Source: Streptomyces gelaticus
Lineage (GTDB): Bacteria; Actinomycetota; Actinomycetes; Streptomycetales; Streptomycetaceae
NCBI RefSeq assembly: GCF_014649535.1
Contig: NZ_BMTF01000022.1
Coordinates: 1-64,000 of the forward strand
DNA: 64,000 nucleotides
Direction of reading: 5' to 3'
The translations under genes and the position numbers were made by a program. The notes below the pieces were generated by a model that saw only the letters and a program-made list of their open reading frames with translations, was not told the DNA's origin and searched no databases. This document shows, piece by piece, positions 39,088-46,621 of the stretch (within the stretch, counting starts at the first letter, position 1; each line of letters opens with the position of its first letter).

Positions 39088-42045
39088 TCAGGTTGCAGCC
39101 GGAGCCAGCAGCGAGCGGACGTCCTGGGCCTCGGGGGAGCCGAGTTCCTCATAGATACCGAGAGCTTCCCGCCAGCAGACTTGGGCGCGCCCGGTCTGCC
39201 CTATGCCGTCAAGCGCCCGTCCGAGGACGGTCAGTACGTTTCCACGCCGCCAGTCGCCTCCGATTCCGCGGAGGACGGTGAGTGCTGACTCGGAGTACTG
39301 GGCCGCCTGGGCGTGGCGGCCGGAGGCGATCTCCACCTCAGCCAGTCGGAACAGCGCCATTCCTTCCCACAGCCGCTGCCGACTGTCGCGGAAGGCCTCC
39401 AAGGCGTGGTTCAACTGGCTCGTGGCGTCCGAGAGTTTCATGCTCTGAGTGAACGCGAGGCCCAGGGCATACCGGCCGTTCGCGCCGCGTAGCGCGTGCC
39501 TCAGGGAGTCATAGATCTCAATGCCCGACTGAGCCAGAGTGATCGCACTCTCTGTTCGGCCTGTGGCGAGATGGATACGGGACAGGTTGCACAGGGCGCT
39601 GGCCTCACCCGGACGGTTTTCGTCACTTCTGAACGCTTCGATGGCCTGTGTCAGGAACGCCTCGCCGTCGGCGTGACGGTTCTGGTAGAGGGCGATGATG
39701 CCTCGGGCGTTCGAGGCCCAGCAGGCGGGCAGGAGATCCTGAACCGTGTCGGCCAGCCGCATGGCTTCCTGGGCCTCGCGGTCGGCGTGATCGAACCGCC
39801 CTGCCAGTTGGTGCACATTGGCCAGGGACATGACGGCCCGGCCCTCTGCCCTGGCGTCGCCGCAGTCCCTCGTGGCTTCTCGAACCGTGACCGCTGCTGC
39901 CTCGTACTGCTTGGAGTTCGCTCCCGACTCGCCCAGATCGAGGGCGGCGTACAAGAGATCGACCGCGCGGCGCAGAGTACGAGGATGCGATGACTGGCAT
40001 ACACAGGAAAGGAGGTTGGTCGCCTCTGCATAGAGCCAGTCCAGAGCGGCGTGCCGGTTCTTGAACGACAACCCCGCGCACTCCGTCGGCTCCAGGTGGT
40101 CCACCAGCCGATCCCCCGGCCGCTCCAGCGCGTACACCCCCGCCGCCGTCGCCAGATAGAAGTCCAGCAGCCGCGACAGCGCCGACTCCCGCTCCTCCAG
40201 CGGCTCTTCGCCGCGCTCCGCGCACGAACGTGCGTAGAGGCGTACGAGGTCGTGATAGCGGTAGCGGCCGGGGGCGGCCGACTCCAGGAGGCTGGTGTCC
40301 ACCAGGGCTTCCAGGAGGTCCTCCGCCGCATGGGCCTCCAGGTTGAGCAGGGCCGCTGCCGCGGCGAGGGAGATGTCGGGGCCGTCGGCCAGGCCGAGGA
40401 GACGGAAGGCGCGGGCCTGGGCCGGTTCCAGCTGGCCGTAGCCGAGTTCGAAGGTGGCCTTCACCGCGAGGTCGCCCGCCTGGAGCTCGTCCAGGCGGCG
40501 GCGTTCGTCGGCGAGCTTGGCGGCCAGGACGGAGACCGTCCAGGTGCGGCGGGCGGCCAGGCGGGAGGCGGCGATGCGGATGGCCAGGGGGAGGAAGCCG
40601 CAGGCGGCGACCACGTCCAGGGCGGCCTCGCGCTCGGAGCTGATCCGTTCCTCGCCCACGATGCGGGTGAAGAGCTGGAGCGCCTCCTCGGGAGACATCA
40701 CGTCCAGGTCGACCAGATGGGAACCGGCCAGGTCGACCATCCGGACGCGGCTGGTGATCAGTGCCGCGCAGCCCGCGGTGCCGGGGAGCAGGGGGCGGAC
40801 CTGCGCCGCGTCGTGGGCGTTGTCGAGGAGGACCAGGATGCGGCGGCCGTCGAGTGTGGAGCGGTACAGGGCGGCGCGTTCGTCCAGGGAGTCGGGGATC
40901 GCCGATTCCGCGGTGCCCAGGGCGCGCAGGAACGCGCCGAGGACCGTCTCCGGCTCTGCCGTCCGTGCTCCCGCGCCCTGGAGGTCCACGTACAGCTGGC
41001 CGTCCGGGAAGTGCTGGCGTGCCTGGTGGGCGACGTGCACGGCGAGAGTGGTCTTGCCGACGCCGCCGATGCCCGCCAGTGCCGAGACGGCCATCACCGA
41101 ACCCTCGGCTGTCACCAGCCGGTCGCTCAGCTCGCGTACGAAGGACGCGCGGCCGGTGAAGTCCGGGACGGTGGCCGGGAGCTGGGCGGGGCGCACCGGC
41201 GCGGGGGCCGGGGCCGGTTCGTCCGCGGGGCGGGCGAGTTCCTCGTCGGCCCGCAGGATGCGCTGCTGGAGCTGGGCCAGCTCGGGGCGAGGGTCGACGC
41301 CCAGCTCGTCGGCGAGCAGCCGGCGGGTGTCGGCGTAGACGGCCAGCGCCTCGGCCTGACGGCCGCTGCGGTACAGGGCGATCATCAGGAGTTCGCGCAG
41401 CCGTTCCCGCAGGGGGTGCGCGGCGGTGAGCGCGGTCAGCTCGGAGACCGCCTCCGCGTGGCAGCCGACCTCCAGATCCAGGTCCAGGCGGGACTCGGTG
41501 AGCTGGAGCCGCCATTCCTCCAGCCGGGTGCGCTGGTTCTCGGCGTACGGTCCGGGCACGGAGGCCAGGGCCTCGCCGTCCCACAGCCCGAGCGCCTTGC
41601 CGAGCAGGGTCCGGGCCTGGCCGCGGTCGCCGGACGCGCGGGCCTTCTCCGCGTCGGCCGCCAGCTCCTGGGCCACCGTCACGTCGAGTGCGTCGTGGCC
41701 GGCCCGGATCGCGTATCCGCCGGCGTCGCTGACCAGCGTCTGCGGGTCGAGGACCTTGCGGAGCCGGGAGGCGTACGTGCGTATGGTGGCGAGTGCCTGC
41801 GAGGGCGGTTCGTCGCCCCAGATGGCGTCGATGAGTTCGGCGGCGGTGGCCGTGCGGCCGCCGCGCAGCAGCAGCGCCGCCAGCAGGGCCCGCTGCTGCG
41901 GTGAACCGGACGGCAGCGGTTCGCCGTCCCGCCATGCCCGTACCGGACCGAGCACGGAAAAACGCAGATCGACGCCGCTCGCCGACCGCTGTTGCGGAGC
42001 GCGCTGCTCCGGAACACGCACGTGTGGCCCGTTGTCACGGTCCAT
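39088..42045 (-). CDS. afsR: AfsR, SARP-family pleiotropic regulator with NB-ARC and TPR domains
   Basis: A 985-residue protein collinear with AfsR (993 residues in S. coelicolor). Residues about 27-100 form the OmpR-like winged helix (L-G-P-V-R-A-W-R-D-G, A-T-I-R-T-Y-A-S-R-L-R-K-V-L), and 110-265 the bacterial transcriptional activation domain. An NB-ARC ATPase with P-loop G-I-G-G-V-G-K-T-T lies near 325-333, and the last 300 residues are TPR-like. AfsK and other kinases phosphorylate AfsR, raising its DNA affinity and ATPase, and it then activates afsS. The N-terminus V-P-E-Q-R-A-P-Q-Q-R supports the ATG at 42045. Unlike S. coelicolor, about 7 kb separate it from afsK. Confidence 0.96.
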   Translation of the reverse strand: MDRDNGPHVRVPEQRAPQQRSASGVDLRFSVLGPVRAWRDGEPLPSGSPQQRALLAALLLRGGRTATAAELIDAIWGDEPPSQALATIRTYASRLRKVLDPQTLVSDAGGYAIRAGHDALDVTVAQELAADAEKARASGDRGQARTLLGKALGLWDGEALASVPGPYAENQRTRLEEWRLQLTESRLDLDLEVGCHAEAVSELTALTAAHPLRERLRELLMIALYRSGRQAEALAVYADTRRLLADELGVDPRPELAQLQQRILRADEELARPADEPAPAPAPVRPAQLPATVPDFTGRASFVRELSDRLVTAEGSVMAVSALAGIGGVGKTTLAVHVAHQARQHFPDGQLYVDLQGAGARTAEPETVLGAFLRALGTAESAIPDSLDERAALYRSTLDGRRILVLLDNAHDAAQVRPLLPGTAGCAALITSRVRMVDLAGSHLVDLDVMSPEEALQLFTRIVGEERISSEREAALDVVAACGFLPLAIRIAASRLAARRTWTVSVLAAKLADERRRLDELQAGDLAVKATFELGYGQLEPAQARAFRLLGLADGPDISLAAAAALLNLEAHAAEDLLEALVDTSLLESAAPGRYRYHDLVRLYARSCAERGEEPLEERESALSRLLDFYLATAAGVYALERPGDRLVDHLEPTECAGLSFKNRHAALDWLYAEATNLLSCVCQSSHPRTLRRAVDLLYAALDLGESGANSKQYEAAAVTVREATRDCGDARAEGRAVMSLANVHQLAGRFDHADREAQEAMRLADTVQDLLPACWASNARGIIALYQNRHADGEAFLTQAIEAFRSDENRPGEASALCNLSRIHLATGRTESAITLAQSGIEIYDSLRHALRGANGRYALGLAFTQSMKLSDATSQLNHALEAFRDSRQRLWEGMALFRLAEVEIASGRHAQAAQYSESALTVLRGIGGDWRRGNVLTVLGRALDGIGQTGRAQVCWREALGIYEELGSPEAQDVRSLLAPAAT

Positions 42046-42272
42046 TGCCGCCCCCTGCCCTGCTCGCCCCGCCGGTGTCGCCCATCGTGCTGTCGCTGCC
42101 CGTCTGGATTTGCCCGCCCATGCGCCGGTCCGGGGCGGGTGGATCCGGATTGCTCCGTACCGCTGGTATCGCGCTCAACAGTCTGCCTTGTCTTGGGCGG
42201 GCTCGTCAGCAGTGGGTGACGCTCTGCACAAGCCCTCGACAACGATTACGGAACGGGGCCCGGTCCAGATTA

Positions 42273-42287
42273 CTGACGGTTCGTCAG
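42273..42287. promoter_or_regulatory. Regulon palindrome, copy 6 (perfect)
   Basis: CTGACG-GTT-CGTCAG with perfect arms, 21 bp upstream of the COG2159 amidohydrolase ATG. It lies in the 263-bp divergent region between afsR and this gene, far (about 230 bp) from the afsR start. Confidence 0.8.
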
Positions 42288-42308
42288 ATCGGCGCTACCG
42301 TGGAGAAC

Positions 42309-43541
42309 ATGGAGACCTTCCCGAAGATCATCTCGGTGGACGACCACACGGTGGAGCCCGCTCATGTCTGGCGGGACCGGCTCCCGTCCAAGTACCTCGA
42401 CCGCGGCCCGCGGATCGTCCGCGCCCCGCTCAAGGAAATGACCTTCATGGGCGGGAAGTTCGCGCCCGTGATGGGTGCGAAAGGTGACGACGGGCCGATC
42501 GGCGACTGGTGGGTGTACGAGGATCTGCACCGCCCGCTCACCCGGCTCGACACCGCGGTCGGCTACGACCGGGACGAGATCAAGCTGGAGATCATCACGT
42601 ACGAGCAGATGCGTCCGGGTTCGTTCTCGGTGCCCGAACGGCTCGCGGACATGGACGTCAACCACGTCCAGTCCGCCCTCTGCTTCCCCACCTTTCCGCG
42701 CTTCTGCGGCCAGACCTTCACCGAAGCGAAGGACCGTGAGCTGGGGCTGCTCGGGGTGCGCGCGTACAACGACTGGATGGTCGAGGAGTGGTGCGGGCCC
42801 GAGGCGCACGGCCGGCTCATACCGCTCACCCTGATCCCGCTCTGGGACGCGGAGCTGGCAGCCGAGGAGGTCCGGCGCAACGCGGCGCGCGGGGTGCGCG
42901 CGGTGGCGTTCTCAGAGATACCCCCGCACCTCGGACTGCCGTCGATTCACACGGACGAGTGGGATCCCTTCCTGCGGGCCTGTGACGAGACGGGGACGGT
43001 GGTCGCGATGCACATCGGCTCCTCCTCGAAGATGCCGTCCACCTCGGCCGATGCCCCGCCCGCCGTCGGATCCACCATCACCTTCGCCAACTGCTGCTTC
43101 TCGATGGTCGACTGGCTGATGAGCGGCAAGTTCGAACGGTTCCCCAACCTCCGGATCATGTACGCGGAGGGCCAGATCGGCTGGATCCCGTACATCCTCG
43201 AACGCGCCGACGTGGTCTGGGAGGAGAACCGGGCCTGGGGCGGAGTCGCCGACAAGGTCCACCGCCCGCCGTCGGAGCTGTTCGCCGAGCACGTCTACGG
43301 CTGCTTCTTCGACGATGCCTTCGGGCTGAAGAACCTGGACTCGATCGGCGTCGGGAACGTCCTGTACGAGACGGACTACCCGCACTCCGACTCCACCTGG
43401 CCCGAGTCGCGCGAGGTCGGCGAGGCGCAGATGGGGCATCTCGACGCCGATGTGGTGGACCGGATCGTGCGCCGCAACGCGATCGATCTCCTGGGCCTGA
43501 CGGACGACGGGCTGTGGGCGGGGCCCGGCGGAGGGCGTTAG
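42309..43541 (+). CDS. COG2159-type amidohydrolase (metal-dependent TIM-barrel hydrolase/decarboxylase)
   Basis: A 410-residue protein of the amidohydrolase_2 family. The first metal motif is S-V-D-D-H-T-V-E-P (D-x-H form), then M-H-I-G-S-S-S supplies a His in mid sequence, and Y-E-T-D-Y-P-H-S-D-S-T-W-P the catalytic Asp and following His. Family members decarboxylate or hydrolyse ring compounds and are common in steroid and aromatic acid gene clusters. GGAG directly precedes the ATG at 42309; an in-frame GTG at 42300 would add three residues. The perfect regulon palindrome upstream ties it to the acyl-CoA genes. Substrate unknown. Confidence 0.88.
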   Translation: METFPKIISVDDHTVEPAHVWRDRLPSKYLDRGPRIVRAPLKEMTFMGGKFAPVMGAKGDDGPIGDWWVYEDLHRPLTRLDTAVGYDRDEIKLEIITYEQMRPGSFSVPERLADMDVNHVQSALCFPTFPRFCGQTFTEAKDRELGLLGVRAYNDWMVEEWCGPEAHGRLIPLTLIPLWDAELAAEEVRRNAARGVRAVAFSEIPPHLGLPSIHTDEWDPFLRACDETGTVVAMHIGSSSKMPSTSADAPPAVGSTITFANCCFSMVDWLMSGKFERFPNLRIMYAEGQIGWIPYILERADVVWEENRAWGGVADKVHRPPSELFAEHVYGCFFDDAFGLKNLDSIGVGNVLYETDYPHSDSTWPESREVGEAQMGHLDADVVDRIVRRNAIDLLGLTDDGLWAGPGGGR

Positions 43542-43550
43542 AGGGTGGAA

Positions 43551-43586
43551 AGAACGTGACACTCCGGGCGTCGGGTGTCACGTTCT
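43551..43586. terminator. Perfect 12-bp-stem bidirectional terminator
   Basis: AGAACGTGACAC (43551-43562) and GTGTCACGTTCT (43575-43586) between the convergent amidohydrolase and MerR genes. Confidence 0.85.
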
Positions 43587-43614
43587 CCTTCCGTCCACGG
43601 GTGTCAGGAGCGGG

Positions 43615-44442
43615 TCAGACCTTGATGACCGGCTCCTGGAGCTCCGTCACCCACTTGTCCCGGTCCTCGGGGCACTCCAGGCTGATCTCACGGGCGTATC
43701 CCGCGGACCGGTAGCCGTTGGCGTCGATCCAGCGGGCCAGGGCCTGGGACGTCGGCAGCACGCCGTCCATCGAACCCCGGTGGACGATGGTCGCCGCCTC
43801 GAACGGAGGCAGCTCGACCACCGTGATCCCGGTGTCGCCCAGCGGGCCCACCGGGGCGGACACCGTGACCCCCGCGTGGACGACGACCGCGCCGCCGCCT
43901 CCCGGGGCATCCTCGTAGTACGCGATCCCGGGACCGCTCGGGGCGACGCCCGCCCCGTCCAGCAACGGGAACAGCCGGTCGTACAGCGGGCCGATCACCG
44001 GAGTGATGTCCTCCGGTTCGTAGCCCGCCGCGGTGCCGGCCAGCTCGGCGACCCGTACCGCGGCAACATTCTTGACGACGACATCGTTCGTGGACATGCG
44101 TCCCTCGCTCTCGATCGACCGGAGCCTCGCCTCGACCTGCGCCAGCCGTGCGGCCGCCGCCCGCATGGCCTCCTCCAGCTCCGCCCGGCGCAGCCGCAGC
44201 ATCCCGCGCAGCTCCTCCGTCCCCACCTGCTCGTCGAGGATGGCCTGCACCTGCTGGAGCGTGAAGCCGAGATCCTTGAGCGCGATGATGCGGTTGAGAC
44301 GGGCGAGCTGGGCGGCGCCGTAGAAGCGGTAGCCGGTGGCGGGGTCGGTGCGGTCGGGGTGCAGCAGCCCGATGGCGTCGTAATGGCGCAGCATCCGGGC
44401 CGACACCCGCCCGTACCTGGCGAAGTCTCCGATGGTGAACAT
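43615..44442 (-). CDS. MerR-family regulator with GyrI-like effector-binding domain
   Basis: A 275-residue activator. The N-terminal MerR helix-turn-helix is F-T-I-G-D-F-A-R-Y-G-R-V-S-A-R-M-L-R-H-Y-D with the wing R-F-Y-G-A-A-Q. A coiled-coil dimerisation helix rich in Arg/Glu/Ala spans about 75-115. The C-terminal 150 residues form a GyrI/BmrR-like effector-binding domain that in relatives binds hydrophobic drugs. A 17-bp palindrome 20 bp upstream is typical of MerR autoregulation. No efflux pump is adjacent, so the target is not evident. Confidence 0.92.
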   Translation of the reverse strand: MFTIGDFARYGRVSARMLRHYDAIGLLHPDRTDPATGYRFYGAAQLARLNRIIALKDLGFTLQQVQAILDEQVGTEELRGMLRLRRAELEEAMRAAAARLAQVEARLRSIESEGRMSTNDVVVKNVAAVRVAELAGTAAGYEPEDITPVIGPLYDRLFPLLDGAGVAPSGPGIAYYEDAPGGGGAVVVHAGVTVSAPVGPLGDTGITVVELPPFEAATIVHRGSMDGVLPTSQALARWIDANGYRSAGYAREISLECPEDRDKWVTELQEPVIKV

Positions 44443-44461
44443 GATGTCTCCCAGCGCACCG

Positions 44462-44478
44462 CTTCACACGGTGTCAAG
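44462..44478. promoter_or_regulatory. MerR-type operator upstream of its own gene
   Basis: CTTCACACGGTGTCAAG is symmetric apart from three positions (CTT-n-ACAC-n-GTGT-n-AAG) and lies 20 bp before the MerR start. On the minus strand it is preceded by CTTGAC, compatible with a -35 element of a long-spacer MerR promoter. Confidence 0.7.
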
Positions 44479-44600
44479 GTCAAGCGCCGCCGCACTGCGG
44501 CCGGGCATCGGAGATGAAGAGGGGTGTCGGAAGAGGGGCGTCAAAAAGGGGCGGCGCCGCGAGAGAGGGGCGCCGGACGGAAATGGGGAACGGAAAAGGC

Positions 44601-44641
44601 AGGAGCCCCGTTCCCCGCCGAGGCGGAGGAGCGGGGCTCCT
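44601..44641 (-). terminator. Terminator of the cold-shock gene
   Basis: AGGAGCCCCG (44601-44610) and CGGGGCTCCT (44632-44641) form a perfect 10-bp outer stem, 41 bp after the cold-shock stop on the minus strand. Confidence 0.75.
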
Positions 44642-44681
44642 TGGGTACTACTAGCCGGCCGCGATCGGCCGACCCGGGCAA

Positions 44682-44885
44682 CTAGGCCGGGGTGACGTTC
44701 TCAGCCTGCGGACCCTTGGGGCCCTGAGTGACGTCGAAGTTCACGACCTGGTTCTCCTCGAGAGAGCGGAACCCGGACGCGTTGATCGCGGAGTAGTGGA
44801 CGAAGACATCCGGGCCGCCGCCGTCCTGGGCGATGAAGCCGAAGCCCTTTTCAGCGTTGAACCACTTGACGGTTCCGGTAGCCAT
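44682..44885 (-). CDS. Cold-shock protein (CspA family)
   Basis: A 67-residue single-domain nucleic-acid chaperone. The RNP1 motif K-G-F-G-F-I and RNP2 motif V-F-V-H-Y-S are intact, starting M-A-T-G-T-V-K-W-F-N-A-E. AAGGAGGG precedes the ATG at 44885. Such proteins bind single-stranded RNA and act as transcription antiterminators and RNA chaperones. A long leader with a strong hairpin lies upstream, as common for cold-shock genes. In S. coelicolor a cold-shock gene also sits next to mqnA, as I recall. Confidence 0.95.
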   Translation of the reverse strand: MATGTVKWFNAEKGFGFIAQDGGGPDVFVHYSAINASGFRSLEENQVVNFDVTQGPKGPQAENVTPA

Positions 44886-44950
44886 AAGCCCTCCTTGGGC
44901 CAAAGGGTTGCCCTGCTCCAGAACCTGCATAGAAGTCTGAAAACTACAAA

Positions 44951-44978
44951 AGCCTGCGGGTTACATGCTCCGCAGGCT
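44951..44978 (-). promoter_or_regulatory. Hairpin in the cold-shock gene leader
   Basis: AGCCTGCGG (44951-44959) and CCGCAGGCT (44970-44978) form a perfect 9-bp stem about 66 bp before the csp start. It may act in mRNA stability or thermosensing. The rest of the 416-bp gap 44886-45301 shows no gene; it must also contain the mqnA promoter. Confidence 0.5.
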
Positions 44979-45301
44979 CTGTACTGCAAGGGAAACCAAA
45001 CTGCAACTTGCGTCGAGCCTAGCACGCAGCGTGTATCGAACGGTAGAGGGAAAGATCACTTCACTCGGATGTTTGATTGCTGTGCTCATCAGCTGACGAA
45101 GTAGGCGTACCGGAGGGTGTCGCGGAGGCGACTTCGAGGCGTACAAGAGGATGCCTTCGGGTGCTCCGGAATCGGCTCCGGGCGGGCCGGGGCGGCATCC
45201 GCGTATCCGTACGGTGGGACCCGGACTCCCGGGAGGGGGGGGCCGGGTGCGCCCCGCGCCCCGGTGCCGTACGGATCGCGCCACGGGTCTAGCCTCGCGA
45301 T

Positions 45302-46180
45302 GTGGACAATTCAACCGTCTCAACCGTCGCAGGCGACGACCGTCGCAGCCGGCCGCGCGTCGGCCACATCCAGTTCCTGAACTGCCTTCCCCTGTACTGG
45401 GGCCTGGCGCGCACCGGGACCCTGCTCGACCTGGAGCTCTCGAAGGACACCCCGGAGAAGCTCAGCGAGCAGCTGATCAGGGGCGATCTGGACATCGGCC
45501 CCGTCACGCTGGTGGAGTTCCTGCGCAACGCCGACGACCTGGTCGCCTTCCCCGACATCGCGGTGGGCTGCGACGGGCCCGTCATGTCGTGCGTGATCGT
45601 GTCGCAGGTGCCGCTCGACCAGCTGGACCGGGCCCGGGTGGCGCTCGGCTCGACCTCGCGCACCTCCGTACGCCTGGCCCAGCTGCTGCTCGCCGAGCGG
45701 TACGGAGTCAGCCCGGACTACTACACCTGCCCGCCGGACCTCGGCCTGATGATGCAGGAGGCGGACGCCGCCGTGCTGATCGGCGACGCCGCGCTGCGCG
45801 CCAACCTGCACGACGCGCCGCGCCTCGGCCTCCAGGTCCACGACCTGGGCCTGATGTGGAAGGAGTGGACCGGGCTGCCGTTCGTCTTCGCGGTCTGGGC
45901 GGCTCGCAAGGACTACCTGGCGCACATGCCCGACCAGGTGGGGAAGGTCCACGAGGCGTTCCTGGCCTCGCGGGACCTCTCCCTGGAGGAGGTCGCCAAG
46001 GTCGCGGAGCAGGCGGCGCGCTGGGAGGCCTTCGACTCCGAGGTGCTGGAGCGGTACTTCACGACCCTGGACTTCCGCTTCGGGCCGGACCAGCTGGCGG
46101 GTGTGCAGGAGTTCGCGCGCCGGGTCGGTCCGACGACCGGCTTCCCGGCGGACGTGAAGGTCGAGCTGCTCGGCGGCTGA
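45302..46180 (+). CDS. mqnA: Menaquinone biosynthesis protein MqnA (chorismate dehydratase)
   Basis: A 292-residue periplasmic-binding-protein-fold enzyme used in the cytosol. Family marks are R-V-G-H-I-Q-F-L-N-C-L-P-L-Y, L-D-I-G-P-V-T-L-V-E-F-L and T-S-R-T-S-V-R-L-A-Q, then L-M-W-K-E-W-T-G-L-P-F-V-F-A. MqnA removes water from chorismate to give 3-enolpyruvylbenzoate, the first step of the futalosine pathway that Streptomyces use instead of the classical men route. GTG at 45302 is the start; it overlaps an ATG in another frame. mqnC lies 2.3 kb downstream with a kinase gene between. Confidence 0.96.
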   Translation: MDNSTVSTVAGDDRRSRPRVGHIQFLNCLPLYWGLARTGTLLDLELSKDTPEKLSEQLIRGDLDIGPVTLVEFLRNADDLVAFPDIAVGCDGPVMSCVIVSQVPLDQLDRARVALGSTSRTSVRLAQLLLAERYGVSPDYYTCPPDLGLMMQEADAAVLIGDAALRANLHDAPRLGLQVHDLGLMWKEWTGLPFVFAVWAARKDYLAHMPDQVGKVHEAFLASRDLSLEEVAKVAEQAARWEAFDSEVLERYFTTLDFRFGPDQLAGVQEFARRVGPTTGFPADVKVELLGG

Positions 46181-46235
46181 CCGTGAGGCGGGGCGGGGGT
46201 GTCCCGGGATATACGGGATATGGGTGATTCCTGCA

Positions 46236-46311
46236 CTTCTCCGGTCCGGCTTCTCCGGTCTTCTCCGGTCCGGCTTCTCCGGTCTTCTCCGGTCCGGCTT
46301 CTCCGGTCGGG
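46236..46311. repeat. 24-bp tandem repeat in the mqnA-kinase spacer
   Basis: The unit CTTCTCCGGTCTTCTCCGGTCCGG occurs twice complete (46250-46273, 46274-46297) with truncated copies on both sides; degenerate CTTCTCCCGG copies continue to about 46370. It occupies the middle of the 441-bp gap 46181-46621. The remainder, more AT-rich near 46490-46560, holds the kinase promoter; no gene seen. Confidence 0.88.
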
Positions 46312-46621
46312 CTTCTTCGGGCTCATATCCCTCCCCGCACTTCTCCCGGCTTCTCCCGTTCCTTCTCCCGGTTTCCGCCGGTCCGGTCTCGATTCGGGTT
46401 ATTACGCATCGAATAGCCGATTCCCGGATGGTGTCCGCGGCGGGCCCCGGCCGGTCCCCGGAATCGCTCGGGTGAACGACGCATTCACGCCTTTCGTTGT
46501 GTCGAAAGTTGTTGTTCGTTCCCATAGGGGCGAAATAGGCGGATGGTTTCCTCTGTGACCTGATGACCTTCGCCCCCTAGGCTTCGGTCGGAGGTCGGGC
46601 CGGTCCACAGGGGGAGTCCAT

